Shown: positions 1 to 12,365, counted from the stretch's first letter. The stretch: DNA of 64,000 nt from Quercus robur (GCF_932294415.1 NC_065535.1:14980282-15044281), one strand, 5' to 3'. Notes: generated by a model from the letters alone, not told the origin. A program made the numbers and translations.

Positions 1-2457
1 ATATTAATTTATGTGTGTGTATAGATGTATGTTTTTGTGTATGTGTATCGACGTTTGTATAAACAAATAAATTAGTAACACAAATCGGCCATCCCAAACA
101 AAAATTTATGGCTTCGTCCAAAATCCTACAGTAGTCTATATAAAATTGTGCAAAAATTCAATTTTGCTAAAGTAACCGTGTATATTTACACGGTTATTGT
201 AGCTTTGTATTTAATTTTTTTTTTCTCTCACCTCTTGCTCTCATGTCTCATTAGATAATAATAATAAAAGAATGAAAAAGAATTATCTAAATAAAATAAA
301 ATGTAGAATAGATAATTTCATGTGAGTGTTTTTAAAAAGTGGTTGGATAAAATAGAAAAAAGTATGCTTTTATATTAAAATAGACTAAAAATTTAGCACA
401 AACTGATGTGAATATTCTTAGTCTAGAATATATCCAATAAGTGACTTCCGATGAATTTATCATAAATATATAAGATACTTTCTTTTCTTTTCCTATTTCT
501 TCCCCATATGTATATTTCATTGAAAAGGAACCGTTAAGACATTTTAGTTCAATATACTATTATTATTATTATTAGTGAAAATTTTAAAAGTTCAAGGGGC
601 ACCTGCCCCTCTCGCATCCCCCCCCCCTTCTCCCCTGAGTATAAATGTTTATACATGGGGTGTGGAAAGAAACAGCTGGGTTCAAGTCTTCAAGATGAAG
701 ACTCACACACATATACACTTAAATTAGACTAGAGTAGATTTTCTATCTTGTAAAAAAAAAAAAAAAATTTCGATTTTCTCAACATAAAATAAGGTTTATA
801 TGTTCTTCCTCCTTAAGAGAAAATTGTCTAATTCTTCTAATTAGTGTCATATGTCACTTTTCTTTAAAAGAGAAATAGTTTCTATTTATTTAACCTTCCA
901 CCTAAGCAAATATTTTAATGAATTAGTATTTAATTTTTATTATTTATTTAATAAATAATTTTTTAGGTAACAAAAAAAGTCCAACAATTTATAAAATAGT
1001 GTTAGCGGTGGGTCCAAATGAGAACTACTAATAATTGGCCAATGCAACAGTTTATAAAATAGTTTGTGAATATAGAATTAGTGAATTACTCTGATAATGA
1101 CCTAGATTAAAGTCGTGATTAGTGGATTAAACACCGACCCGAATATCAAACGGCAAACCAAAAGCCAAAAGGCAAGATAGTTTTCTAAAAGAGTTCCTCG
1201 GAGAGATTTTTGTCTTGATGCACTCCAAACAAAAATAAGAGGAAAAACAAAAGGAAATATAGAGATACATTGAATTAAATTGTCTATGAGATGGAAATTT
1301 ATACAACTTCACATTATACAGATTAAGCACACTGTCTTAAAATTCAATAGTTAACAAATTAGGGCTAAATCTCTCTAAAACCAATGTTTCAAAATATTTA
1401 TGAAAAAAAAAATTATCCCAGATAATAATCAAGTTCTCAAAAAACTCTAGATACCTATGTCAAAAAAATATAAATAACTGATTATAATCATTTAATCTAA
1501 CACTCTCCCTTCACATATGTTGGCTTGAGCATGCCCTTATTAAGTTTGACCCAAAAATTAGAATTTATTTTTAAAAATGGTAGATTTAATCATTTAATCT
1601 AATACTCTCCCTTCACATGTGGGTTTAAACATGCCTTTATTAAGTTTGACCCAACACATGGAATATATATATATATATATATATATATTAAATTGGAGAT
1701 AAGATAAAGAAAAAATCTTTTGCTCAAATACTATAATAAATGATCAATTATTCTAAAAAATTAAACTATTAAGAAATGGTAGATTTAATCAATCAATCAA
1801 TAAAATCATTACTCTAGACTGCAAAATAATTTGTTATTAGGCTAAAATGCACCTTACATGCACTTGGAGGCAATCCTTTTTTTTTGTGGGGAAGGGGGGG
1901 AGGGGTGTATAACAGAGTATTATATTATAAAATAGAGTTCATGCATGCTATGTGATCATGTTATATCAGTTATACTTAACAGAATTAAGATTAAGAGGTA
2001 AATTTGGATATTTTCCAAATCTCATAAGTCAATAATACAAAATTAATAGCATAAAGATATCATTTTGCAATTGACCAAAACCCTAAAGGGTCTTTTTACA
2101 TTTTGTTCTCTTTTTTATTTGTTCAAGATATTCATCAATTAATATTTTCATCAATAGTGATTCCTAATTTTAGACATCAATCATATAGATCTTGGGAGTC
2201 TTTGGAAGATTCAATTTTTTATTTTATTTTTATTGATATTAATTCATGATAAAACACCTATCAACTATTTATTCGATTGATAATGTAATTTCAGCATTTA
2301 GTTCAACAATTATAATATCATCTAACATACTAAAATAACTATCACCAATATTAGGAGATGTAAGAGTTGATACATAAAATAAATTTTATTTGACTGATAA
2401 TCATATAAAAACAAAGTACCGTTTAACAATTTGATATAATTATGATGCTAAACAAGC
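1..2457. other. AT-rich intergenic region
   Basis: No gene is recognisable on either strand; the open frames are short and low in complexity. An (AT)n microsatellite lies at about 1662-1688. A roughly 100-bp imperfect tandem duplication lies at 1490-1560 and 1588-1660; both copies carry 'actctcccttcacat' and 'ttattaagtttgaccca'. A block at about 1792-1870 is nearly the same as 17145-17222, downstream of the P450. A C-run lies near 619-628. Confidence 0.7.
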
Positions 2458-2465
2458 ACCAGTAT

Positions 2466-3475
2466 TAGGGGCGGCGGCACTTGTTGTTCAGGGGTTCAAA
2501 TGAACCCCTTGACTTCCAAAAAAAAATATTTATATATAAAAAATATATTTTTTATTAGTTTATTTTATGCTTAAAAATATTTTTGCATACATTGGTTGAA
2601 ATCTTGCACACCTTGATCATAGATTAGTACAACCTAAAACTAAACAACAATTAGACATTTAGTGTATTATTTATGTTAGTACGTAATTGAAGAAAAAAAA
2701 TAGTAAAGTTAGCAGTTGTTCAAATATTTGATTGGTTAAATAGACACTTAGTGTAATATTTATGTATTTATACATGGATGAATATGGATGTGTGGGTTAA
2801 TAAATAATATAGTGTCAATGGGTTGCATTTTGTCATTTTAGTTTAAGGACAAAATTTAGCTACAAAATTGGTTGTAGCTTAAGGTTATAACCTTACTCAA
2901 TAAAATAAACATTATTACATATTTTGAAAATCTAATCGTTGAATTCATGTTCTTTAAGCTCTTAATACATATGTCAAATTTTGTGTTAATCAGATATTAT
3001 TTATTATATAATCTATAAATTTATATTTTATATATAATTTTAAACTACAAAAACTTGCAATTTAAACAATTTATTGATGACATAGATATTGATCTTTAAT
3101 TTTCTAGAAATTTTGCAAGCATGGAGGATATAAGAAGAAGATGTAATCCAATGGTGGATTTGTCAAAATTCACCTCCAATAATAAGATATTGAGCAAGGT
3201 TGTAGCCTAAGGTTACAACCAATTTTGTAGTTAAATTTTGTTCTTAGTTTAAAATATTTTTATAAAATAATGACAACTACATAAAAATAAATAAATGTTA
3301 TACAAACTTAACAAAATAAAATGGTCACACTTAGCCACATTGACAATAAATAGTAAACACTAATAATAAACTATCATATAAAGATTTTAAAATATGAAAA
3401 CCCGTAGAAATTGTAAAATTTCATATATTTGCATTTTTTTATGACTCATAAAAAAAAATTCTGGAGCCGCCACTG
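2466..3475. mobile_element. Non-autonomous hAT-type DNA transposon, 1010 bp
   Basis: An exact 8-bp direct repeat, ACCAGTAT, flanks the element at 2458-2465 and 3476-3483. The ends are inverted and imperfect: the left begins TAGGGGCGGCGGCAC and the right closes GAGCCGCCACTG. An 8-bp target duplication with CAG...CTG-like ends is the hAT signature; the left terminal C has become T. No transposase frame is present, so it would depend on an autonomous relative. A Mutator-type MITE sits inside it (2847-3243), and its 3' 421 bp are included in a later tandem duplication. Confidence 0.85.
2847..3243. mobile_element. Mutator-type MITE nested in the hAT, 397 bp
   Basis: Terminal inverted repeats of about 50 bp: the left begins GGACAAAATTTAGC, and the reverse complement of the right begins GAACAAAATTTAAC. 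The direct repeat TTAGTTTAA (9 bp) flanks it at 2838-2846 and 3244-3252. A 9-bp target duplication with long inverted ends points to the Mutator superfamily. There is no coding capacity. A second, truncated copy of its right half lies near 3632-3830 because of the later tandem duplication. Confidence 0.8.
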
Positions 3476-5160
3476 ACCAGTATGTTTTGAACACAACCTT
3501 CCCCATGTAGATTTTTCCCACAATGAAGAGAGGAGAATGCACAATGCGCCCCTTATCCGATCCCATGTGCCGTGTTCCCATCCCTAACCTATACATGCCA
3601 ACCTTCCCAATCATATTCCATTTATCTGTAATTGCAATTTAAACAATTTATTGATAACATAGATATTGATCTTTAATTTTCTAGAAATTTTGCAAGCATG
3701 GAGGATATAAGAAGAAGATGTAATCCAATGGTGGATTTGTCAAAATTCACCTCCAATAAAAAGATATTGAGTAAGGTTGTAGCCTAAGGTTACAACCAAT
3801 TTTGTAGTTAAACTTTGTTCTTAGTTTAAAATATTTTTATAAAATAATGACAACTACATAAAAATAAATAAATGTTATACAAACTTAAGAAAATAAAATG
3901 GTCACACTTAGCCACATTGACAATAAATAATAAACACTAATAATAAACTATCATATAAGGATTTTAAAATATGAAAACCCGTAGAAATTGTAAAATTTCA
4001 TATATTTGCATTTTTTTATGACTCCTAAAAAAAAAATTTCTAGAGCCGCCACTGACCAGTATGTTTTGAACACACAACCTTCCGGCCAAAATGGCCAAAT
4101 GGCCATAAAATCGTAAGTATATAGTTAGTAGACCCAGTTTGCAAACATTATAATTTACTATCATCTCGAGTCTCAAAGACTCGATTTTGGGACTATAAAT
4201 CGAGCTTTGAGGCTCGGTTTGTATGTTTGGATCAGATTTGATATGGCATTTTTTTCCACGTGGTGTGTACCTCGATTTCTAACCCTAAAAAATTTTAAAA
4301 AATTTTAAGTTTGTACATGTTGAAATACCTAAAACAAATTTAAGAAACCTCACCGCTACTCAAATCAGATCAAAGGGAGAGAACCTCACCGCTACTCAGA
4401 TCAGATCAGAGGGAGAGAAAGAGCTCAGAGGGAGAAAACCTCACCGCTAAACCTCACTAGCGTGGCCTAGGGCTCGCGCGGCCAAGGGCTCACGCCGGCC
4501 TGGGGCTCGCGCGGGCCTAGGTCGTGCGCGGCCTGGGGCTCGCGCGTTCCTAGGTCGTGCGCGGCCTAGGGCTCGCGCGGGCCTGGGTCGCGCGCAACAT
4601 GGGGCTCACGCGAGCCTGGGGCTCACGCGAGCCTGGGTCTCTGGTCAGTTTCTGGTCATGCCACGCGCGCCTGGGTCTCCGATCTCAATCTTCTCTCTCT
4701 TTCTGCTTCTGGTTTTCTTTTCTTTTTTTTTTCTTTTTTTTTTTTTTTTTCTCTAGGTGATGTTCTAGTGTTTGCTCTGAGTTGGTCCTATTTATAGGGG
4801 TTAGAAATCGAGTCTTAGAGACTCGATTTCTATGTGGTCCACGTGGAAAAATATGCCACATCGGATGTAATTAGAGCATGGAAATCGAGTCTATGATGCT
4901 TGATTTATAAGCCAAAATCGAGTCTTTGAGACTCGAGATGCTAGTAAATTATAATGTTTGCAAACTGGGTCTACTAACTATATACTTACAATTTTATGGC
5001 CATTTGGCCATTTTGGCCCAACCTTCCCCATGTAGATTTTTCCCACAATGAAGAGGGGAGAATGCACAATGCACCCCTTATCCGATCCCATGTGCCGTAC
5101 GTGTTCCCATCCCTAACCTATACATGCCAACCTTCCCAATCATATTCCATTTATCTGTAA
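3055..5160. repeat. 577-bp tandem duplication; second copy split by a transposon
   Basis: Copy A is 3055-3631. Copy B starts at 3632 with the same 'ttgcaatttaaac' and ends near 5160 with the same 'ccatttatctgtaa'. Copy B is interrupted by the 935-bp element at 4084-5018 plus its 9-bp target duplication; removing these restores collinearity. Each copy holds the right half of the MITE, the right end of the hAT and about 150 bp of flank. Copy divergence is low by eye, so the duplication came after both the hAT and MITE insertions. Confidence 0.85.
4084..5018. mobile_element. Non-autonomous Mutator-like element, 935 bp, GC-rich core
   Basis: About 105 bp of near-perfect terminal inverted repeat: the left begins GGCCAAAATGGCCAAATGG and the right ends with its complement. 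Weaker inverted similarity continues for roughly another 100 bp. The 9-bp target duplication CAACCTTCC lies at 4075-4083 and 5019-5027. The interior (about 4380-4700) is strikingly GC-rich for this region and repeats 'ggctcgcgcg' and 'gggctcacgcgagcctgg'. Short palindromes such as TCGAGTCTCAAAGACTCGA recur near both ends. A 67-codon open frame in the core is repeat-driven and not a convincing gene. No transposase is present. Confidence 0.9.
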
Positions 5161-5285
5161 TCGCAAAGGCAAGATCTTTCTATCCCTATATGTAAAATAG
5201 GGAATAGCCTGGCAATAGTACTGTTTTGCTGAGCACCATTTGAAATTACTTTTTCGTTTATAATACTTTATTGTGTACGCTCCAC

Positions 5286-5671
5286 TTTTAACATAGGGGG
5301 TTCCGGTAACTATACTTGCACTAGTCTCCAACTATTTCCTTAATAAACATGTCAGAGTAAAAGAAGTCAAGAAGGTTTTCCAGAAAACCAGTACCTAAGC
5401 TAAGAAAGGGAAGTATAAAAGAATGACTGGAATCTCTCTTACATGATGAAGCTTGGCAAGTACTTCAGCCGCATAACAAGAAGCAAACAAGTTAGACAAA
5501 GAAATCTATAGCAAGTAGGAAACAATAATGTGATAAATGGGTAATAACAGCAGAGCAAGCAACTACTTCGTACAAATAGCCACAGACTCCATGCACACGC
5601 AAGAAGAAGCCCCCCCAAGAAATCAATTGGGAGTTTGGGACATACTTCCTAGGTCTAGAGGTCTCATTCAT
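5286..5671 (-). pseudogene. DPM1 fragment (exons 5-6 and surrounding introns)
   Basis: Collinear with about 46625-47000, inside the intact DPM1 gene. It contains the small exon 5, about 5435-5465, coding the KYLPSFI stretch, and the start of exon 6 with 'ASIVTGT'. Exon 6 stops matching after about 20 codons, where homology ends at 5286. The exon-5 acceptor has changed from CAG to CGG and the last exon bases are mutated next to the donor. There is no promoter, first exon or stop, so it cannot make the enzyme. Homology also ends near 5671. Confidence 0.85.
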
Positions 5672-6174
5672 TAAATATTATTGATGTAGAACTGACAGCA
5701 CAAACCTTCCTGGAGCAGCAAGGACGCTAGAAGTCACAATGCAAGATCAAGGGGTGCGCCAGTAGAGGCCATCGAGTGATGATGTCGGAATTGCATGAAA
5801 TTTGGTAGGTTGAAAGGATACATAATTCTAATCATTTTCAAGGGTTGCCCAAATTTAGGCGAATTCCTTCATTAAAGCCCAAAAACAGTATTTTTGCTAT
5901 TTTTAGTAATATTTGCTTTTCCTTAATATCTTTTAATTTAAAAGTCAGAATAAGGTCCTGTCTGTTTCGGAACATCTTTTAGAGACAGTATTTTCAATTT
6001 CCGCAATTATCTCAATTTTGTTATTTTTGGCAAAATTACTATTTTGCCACCTAATTACATGATTAGCACGAATTAGGGTTTTTGGGCATTTTCCTAGCCA
6101 CTCCAGAGGTTCTTTTTACTATTTAAACATATTATAGCCTACAGGGCAGTTTAGTTTTCAGATTTATAAAATTA

Positions 6175-6208
<34 letters not shown>

Positions 6209-6628
6209 TAAATATATATAAATATATACTTTATCTATGTCTCTCTAGTGGATTCTAGAATCCTATCACCTTGTGAATTCAAGAGACCCCTCATGGATTC
6301 GAGGTTTTCATTCAAAAGCTAACATCAATTATCTATTACTAACAAAAGTCTTAAACACGATGTAATGTATCAACAGATGACATTCTATCATATAATGTAT
6401 CAACAAAAGTGTTTGGAAACTTAAATGCAAAAGTTTCCTAGCCTTGCACAACTAAGAAACGTACCCAATTGTAGGGTGACTGTTGAGTCTCAATTTTTCT
6501 ATGATTTTTTTATATTATTTCGTCCTCTTTATCAGCTCTGGCTTGCAAGGTGGGGATTTCTTCTTTTCTATTCTTGACATTTTCAAAAGCTTTGGATGTC
6601 TGTATGTTTTGTTTAGTTTAGGTGTTGA
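5672..6628. other. Intergenic, nothing recognised
   Basis: AT-rich DNA with a poly(A)/(TA)n tract at about 6173-6235. No coding frame with family resemblance was found on either strand, and no clear transposon ends. Confidence 0.6.
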
Positions 6629-6642
6629 CACTACAAAAAAAG
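6629..6642 (+). mobile_element. Possible CACTA transposon terminus
   Basis: CACTACAAAAAAAG matches the typical CACTA (En/Spm) end, followed by AT-rich sequence with 'gcaacattt' motifs. No partner terminus was found in the window, so this may be a relic end or chance. The downstream part may have been displaced by the LTR inserted at 6711. Confidence 0.35.
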
Positions 6643-6710
6643 CTGCCTATAGCAACATTTTTTTTTTTGTAACATTTGCAAAAAACGCCACTAAGGGGCC
6701 CAAGAATATA

Positions 6711-7462
6711 TGTTGGGCCTTGGGCCTTGTCTGAGGACGCTTAGTGGTCCGAGGACAGATAAACAGTAGTGAAGGTGAAAGACTCAGAATTCCATGAACA
6801 AGCTATGAATGAGAGGGCTGGGGAAGGTAGGCTGAGGAGGAGTACTTCCTCGGCTAAACAAAGCAGAGATCAAAAGGGGAGTTCTGTCATCCAAAGTGAC
6901 ATTCCAGGAGGTTCTATTGATAAGGATATGCATTGTGAACGTACATGACAAATGGGAGCTGGGAAATATCTAAGGGAAAGCTGCTACTACCGCATTGAAT
7001 GCTCTGCAACTAACTCTCTAGCCGCATTAATGAGGAAGTGATACTTGAACAGTAGTTTTCAGCCTTATAGCTACTCCCCAAAAACTTCAAGAAGGTGCTG
7101 ATATGACAATGATCAACACCAACAATCTAATTTACACGTGAGGGGCAAAGATGAAAGAAAAAAGATAGTATAAAATAGAAGGGAGGCCCTAAGAGAGGGG
7201 GATCGAAAATTTGAGAGAAGAATACTGTAGCACTAAGAATTGTATTTGTAATCAAATTCAAGAAATATATACAAGAACTGATCTCCTCGGATTGGGCTAA
7301 GGACGGTTTTTCTTTAGATAAAACTAGTCTATCTTTGATTTATTGCCATCTGGATCTATTATACTCGTTACCCAACTCGTTAGAGTCTAGTTTTCCAACC
7401 CACTCTCTACAAATTCATTGTATTGGGCTCTTTGGGTTTAGGACTCAAATTGTGCCCTCACA
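6711..7462 (+). mobile_element. Probable solo LTR, 752 bp
   Basis: Begins TGTTGGGCCTTGGGCC and ends GTGCCCTCACA, that is TG...CA. A TATA-like 'tagtataaaatag' near 7166 would be the LTR promoter. The flanks are AT microsatellite (ATATA left, TATAT right), so the 5-bp target duplication is only approximate. No internal retroelement sequence or second direct LTR is seen. Its 'gaggacg', 'gggcc' and 'ctcctcgg' wording resembles the LTR at 7592-8371, which suggests related families. Confidence 0.6.
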
Positions 7463-7591
7463 TATATAAACTAGATAAAGTCCCGTGTGTTGCACGGTTT
7501 TGATCCATATGTCTTAAAAATTAATAAAATGTAAGATGAAACTTGAGGAAAAAAAATAAACAAAAAGGTGGGTGTTATGTACATACATACC

Positions 7592-8371
7592 TGTAGGGAC
7601 ACGATTTCTAGGCGGCTCAATAATGATGTTGGGTTTGTACATGAAAGATCCCTCACAATACGATTTGTAGAGAGTGGGCTTAAAAGGCTATCGTTTTGGT
7701 CACGGGGCGTTGGTCCAGGCCGGATCTTAGGGGGACTCAGGTAAGAAAGGGCTTCAGTCTGGATATCCAAGCCCTACAACTTCATAACCTGAAGGATCGG
7801 ACTCCTCGGATCCTGTCCGAGGAGAACTAATGCCTTTCCCCGGTTACCCGGCGATGGGGTTTTTTGTGGTGGTGTACATATATTATCCGGGTATTCTCAT
7901 CCCTAAAGTTTTTCCTCCCAGGCGAGATGGGATCCCCCCTTTATTTTTCCCCCCTTTCCAGATTACTTACTTTCCCTTTTATACTAGCCTACGTTTGCTG
8001 TCCTTCGTCCACGTGTAGGGACAACTTTTACAAGACTGATATTTGTCCCGTCAGTCTAATCCCAGAATTGTTGGGGATGGTTGATAAAGCCGAAGAATCC
8101 GGCTTTGCTGGATGCAGAGTCTTATCTGGGATGGGTAATGAGGGCAGCTTTTCCGAGATATCTTAGGTCTCCTTTCCAGTCTGGTCCTATACCGCTTTTG
8201 CCCCTCTTCTCGGTGGAATTTTGGGTCTGCCGAGGACTGAACTGTCCACGGCAACATCTCCGGGCCATTTGGGCTTTATGTTATTGAGCTTGGGCCGTAA
8301 TCTTCTCTGGCTTGGGCCTTTGGACTTCCCACGAGCAAATGGACCTGACCCATAAATTATTGGGCCCCACA
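7592..8371 (-). mobile_element. Solo LTR, 780 bp
   Basis: The exact 5-bp target duplication ATACC lies at 7587-7591 and 8372-8376. Read on the minus strand it begins TGTGGGGCCC and ends GTGTCCCTACA (TG...CA). It carries a TATA-like 'tagtataaaaggg' near 7980-7992. Open frames of up to 100 codons here are by-products of its higher GC content. One LTR with its own target duplication and no internal region indicates recombination between the two LTRs of a former full element. Confidence 0.88.
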
Positions 8372-8376
8372 ATACC

Positions 8377-9749
8377 CATCTAAATACATATTTAAAAACC
8401 ATTACGAAATAGATAAACACAAAGCACAAGTAGAATTTTAGAATATAAAATAGATTAACATTGATAGAGTTTAACAATCAATTAGTAAAAGGAACTTATT
8501 GAAAAAAATAAATTAGTAAAGGGATTTTTTTCAAGTGATAGTCCAATTGGGGAAAAAAAAATCAAAGCCTGTAATAAAAAAAACACACACAAAAGAATTC
8601 AAAATTTTGAGAATTAAAAAAAAAAATTATAAACTTACTTGAGAGGAATCAAGAACTTAAATGGGTGTCCCGTGTTTTCCTTCTTTATAATAAACTTCCT
8701 TTGACATAAGATTCATGTATGCAACTTCAGGAAAAAAAAAAAAGTAAGATTAATTTATTACATCAAAGCTATAATATAGCTATACATATTAGATCAAAAC
8801 TATCAAATACAAATACATATGCTTAAGTTGTTAATTAAAAATTTTCAATTCTAATAATAATTAAATTGAAAACATAAAGCACCACAATACACACAAACAT
8901 ATGAATAAGCCCTAGATTGAACATATAAAATAAAATCCATAAAATAATTTATAACGTGATTAAGTAAAAGCTTCAGTTGCAATTAATAAACAATCTAAAA
9001 TTCTTAACAATAAAAAAAAAAAAAGATTGTTGAGTTAAGAAAAGGGAGACTTGAACACTCCCTTTTGAGGCAATGAACATGAACGGAATGTAATTCCTGA
9101 TGTGATGGGCCAAAGAAAGAGCTTTGCTTCCTTGCCTACCACTGAAGGTGTGTAATGGAAAAGGCTTCTCAGTATTATGAACAATCTGAGAGCATTAAAA
9201 ATAATAAAAATAAAAATAAGAACAATTTGAGAACTATTCTAAAAAAAAGAGAGCAATATGAGATTGAGAATTTTTTTTTAATCACCAGATGGGAAGAGAG
9301 AGCCATAGTATTAATAAAGAATCTGTATGTATAATGTTATGGTTAATCGTAGTTTTTAGATGGAATGATTAACATTGACAATCTGTTGTGATAGAAATTG
9401 CCAAGTAATAGATATCAATACTTTAAATGAAGCTAACATGATATGATATAAACAAATAAAGATTCCTATATGAATAAACTATTAATTAAAAGTTAATAGT
9501 AAAATTAAAATATAAGTTAAAATAATTTCTCATAGGTATTGTATAGGTATCAACCAAGTAGAATGCATATTTTAAATAAATAAATAAAAAAAGACCCAAA
9601 TGGTGGGCTGTGGTTGCTTGTTTTATTATTTATCCAAAAAAACAAAATAGAATTTGATATGATATGAACAAATAAATTGTAGTAGAATTTGGATTACAAA
9701 CAAATTAAAAATTTTACCAATTTAGAAATTCTAGGAGAAGAAGAGAAGG

Positions 9750-9789
<40 letters not shown>

Positions 9790-10001
9790 TCTAAAAAAAT
9801 TTATGCAATTTGGTGAAACTACTTGGCACAATCACAGCGTTTAAACCCAACTTTTATTATATAATATATGATATGATATGATATATGAAAATGTAACCAT
9901 CAAAGTTAATATTTAATATTAAAATATAATAAAAGGCGATGATAAAACTAAAATAACTAAAATTTGGAAGACAACAAAGCTTAATAAAATAGGTTACTAA
10001 A

Positions 10002-10047
<46 letters not shown>

Positions 10048-10085
10048 GAACTGTGTGTTTGAAAGAACCAAAATTAAAATAACTA
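8377..10085. other. Intergenic, AT-rich
   Basis: No gene seen. (TA)n microsatellites lie at about 9754-9785 and 10004-10042. The last 40 bases (about 10050-10085, 'gaaagaaccaaaattaaaa') match 43500-43530 and belong to the paralogous block described below, split from its remainder by an insertion. Confidence 0.6.
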
Positions 10086-12178
10086 GTCACTAACCCGTGC
10101 GATGCATGAAAAGCTATTGACTATGAATAAAAATCCAACAATGAATAAAGAATTTAAGCTATCACTTATAACAGTACTGCTAAACAGCCTTAAAACCTAA
10201 GACAAACCCATGGAATGGATTTGAAATTTTTTCACAAATAAAGAAAGTCTTACATAAACTTTGTGAATATGATACCTTACGTTTTGTGAAAGTGAGGGTC
10301 ATATTTGATATATTTAAGAAGCAAATAAATATCTAACGTAATAGATATCTAACTCTCATCACAAAAAATGAATGTTGCACATTAGGATTACAATCTCAAA
10401 AATCCCTATCTTATAGTCGATACTAAACATTCAATTACTAAATGGAACATATTAATTAAACAAAAATTATTTATTTATTTATATAAATAAGTAAACATAG
10501 ATATAGCATTTCTCTATTTGTTTATATGTTGATTAGTTAATAATATTATAATAATATAAGAATTAAAAGTACTTAAGATATTTGTTGTATGTCAATCTAT
10601 TAGGCCTTGTTTGGGTGGAAAATATCATCACTCATCACCCTATAACTCATTTCCTATCACTTAAAAATCCCTAAATATCACCTAAGCCCAATTTGGCATT
10701 TAAACCTGGTTATGTTTTCAAATCCAAAAACTCAAAAATGTGGGACCCATACCCTGACCTAGGCTACCAGTACTTCCACAACCCCTACCCGCCCCCTTCT
10801 CATCCCACTTACCCCAAAACCCAACTTTACCAAACTTTCCTCTTCACTTCCCTTCTGCGCCTCAACACAAAATGTCCTCTACTCAATCCTCACCCAACTG
10901 CACCGATGCCACCAATGATGGATGGGCTTTCTTCCTCCCTCCTCGCTAGACGTGGCTAAGCTGAGGGGATTTATGTGAAGATGGGGTTGTGTTGTGGAAG
11001 TGAAGAAAGATGGGAGTGTAGTGATATGGCTGTGTAGATGGGGTTGTAGTTGTGGAAGCAAATGCTCATTAGAGCCGTTAGTGGGGAGTACGAAAAGGAG
11101 CTGCGGATTTTACTCTTCTCTAACCGTAAGGCCCGCTGATGTGAGGGTATTTAGGAAATTGCCACCCGTTACTCTGTTTTTGTAACTCAAAAACACCTAA
11201 AACTTGTTTTTGTTTTCAGTAACTCATTATCTGGTTTGGTGAGAACTGAGTGATGGAAACAAAACCCTAAAACCCATTCAAACAAGCACCTTCTCCATGG
11301 GACCCACTTATTTTGAGTGATGAGTGATGGAAACCCACAAATCCAAACAACCCCTTAGTATCACTACATGTCTCACATAACGTTAATTAAGCTCAAAGCT
11401 GAAAAAAACTAATGGCTGAAACATTTTGTCCATCTTTTATTCAAAAATTAAAAGTTTTCTACTTTCCCAATGCAAGTCATGTGGAGGCTTCGGAAACATA
11501 AAAGTACAAAGACAAAAAGAGAGAAACCACAACAATGACTGGAGACGGACAAAAGAAAGAGGAGGAGAAAAAGAAGAAAGATGAAGGAGGAAAAGAAGAA
11601 AGAAGAAGAAGAAATAGCAGTAGAAGATGAAGGCATGACACCGTGATTGGCGTCTTGTGTTGGCAACTTGCTGCTTCAACTTGGCACAACCCTTGTTGCG
11701 TCATCTTCTTCTTCTCTATTTTTTTTCCCTTACAAATAAGAAATTTTTGGGATGAAGAGGAAGATGAGATTATTTTGGTTTTGGTGATTTATGGATTTGG
11801 TTTGTGTTGGGTGTGTACTGTGTTTGAAGAAATTTATGGAATGAGGAGGAAGATGACGAAGAGGGGGATGGGGGATTATTTTGGTTTTGGTTTGGGTTTG
11901 TGCTCATATGTACTATTTTGGTTTGTGCTGGGCTTGTGATATAGAGGGAGATGGGGATGAAAGGAAGAGAAAAGGGTTTTTTTTTGAGAAGGAGAAGGAG
12001 ATCGGTAGGAGAGAGTTTTTTTATTATCGGCTTCTGGTTTTAGTTTTTAGAAGAAGTATCGGGTGAGGAATTTGTGAGAAATAGTTTTTTCTTTTTCTTT
12101 TTTTATAATGCTAAAAACGTGGGAGCTTAAAAAAAAAAGTCAAATATTGAGCAAAGGTTTTAGTTTTATAGTATATAT
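10086..12178. mobile_element. About 2.1-kb insertion in the DPM1-flank paralogue, class unknown
   Basis: Sequence on both sides is contiguous in the second copy near 43520-43545, so roughly 2.1 kb was inserted in this copy or lost from the other. The left edge reads 'tcactaacccgtgcgatgcatg' in two overlapping parts ('tcactaacccgtgc', 'gtgcgatgcatg'); the right edge reads 'agtatatatagact'. Boundaries are uncertain by about 10 bp. Its interior holds a PIF/Harbinger element (10603-11354) and a GT/GA-rich stretch (about 11520-12060) whose short frames look repeat-driven. No transposase was recognised. Confidence 0.5.
10603..11354. mobile_element. PIF/Harbinger (Tourist-like) non-autonomous element, 752 bp
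   Basis: Left end GGCCTTGTTTGGGTGG; the reverse complement of the right end is GGGGTTGTTTGGATTTG. A 3-bp TTA duplication flanks it (10600-10602, 11355-11357). Inverted GGNNNTGTTTGG ends with TTA/TAA targets are the PIF/Harbinger hallmark. Sub-terminal inverted wording ('atcactcatcac', 'tgggaccca') repeats near both ends. The interior frames (up to 88 codons) are proline-rich and not recognisable. A relative lies at about 41.6-42.6 kb. Confidence 0.75.
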
Positions 12179-12365
12179 AGACTAACTTACATGAGAATAT
12201 AATTAAATTGTAATCGCATTTGAACTAGGACTTTTGAAAGGGGGAAAATAAAATTACCATATTATAAACAACAAAATCTAATCATCTTGTTCTTGGTTGA
12301 CCAGGTTCTTTATATCTCCAAGCACCCTCAAGAGAGCTCAACATATCTAGTTTTTTGTACACTTC

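Noticed and set aside
4557..4760. 67-codon Arg/Gly/Trp-rich frame inside the Mutator element
   Set aside because: Generated by the GC-rich repeats and ending in poly(T); no domain.
7471..8477. Several 60-100 codon frames on both strands
   Set aside because: They fall within a solo LTR of higher GC content and have no recognisable product.
11437..11704. Overlapping Phe/Ser-rich minus-strand frames
   Set aside because: Low-complexity GAA/AAG stretch read in several frames; no consistent protein.
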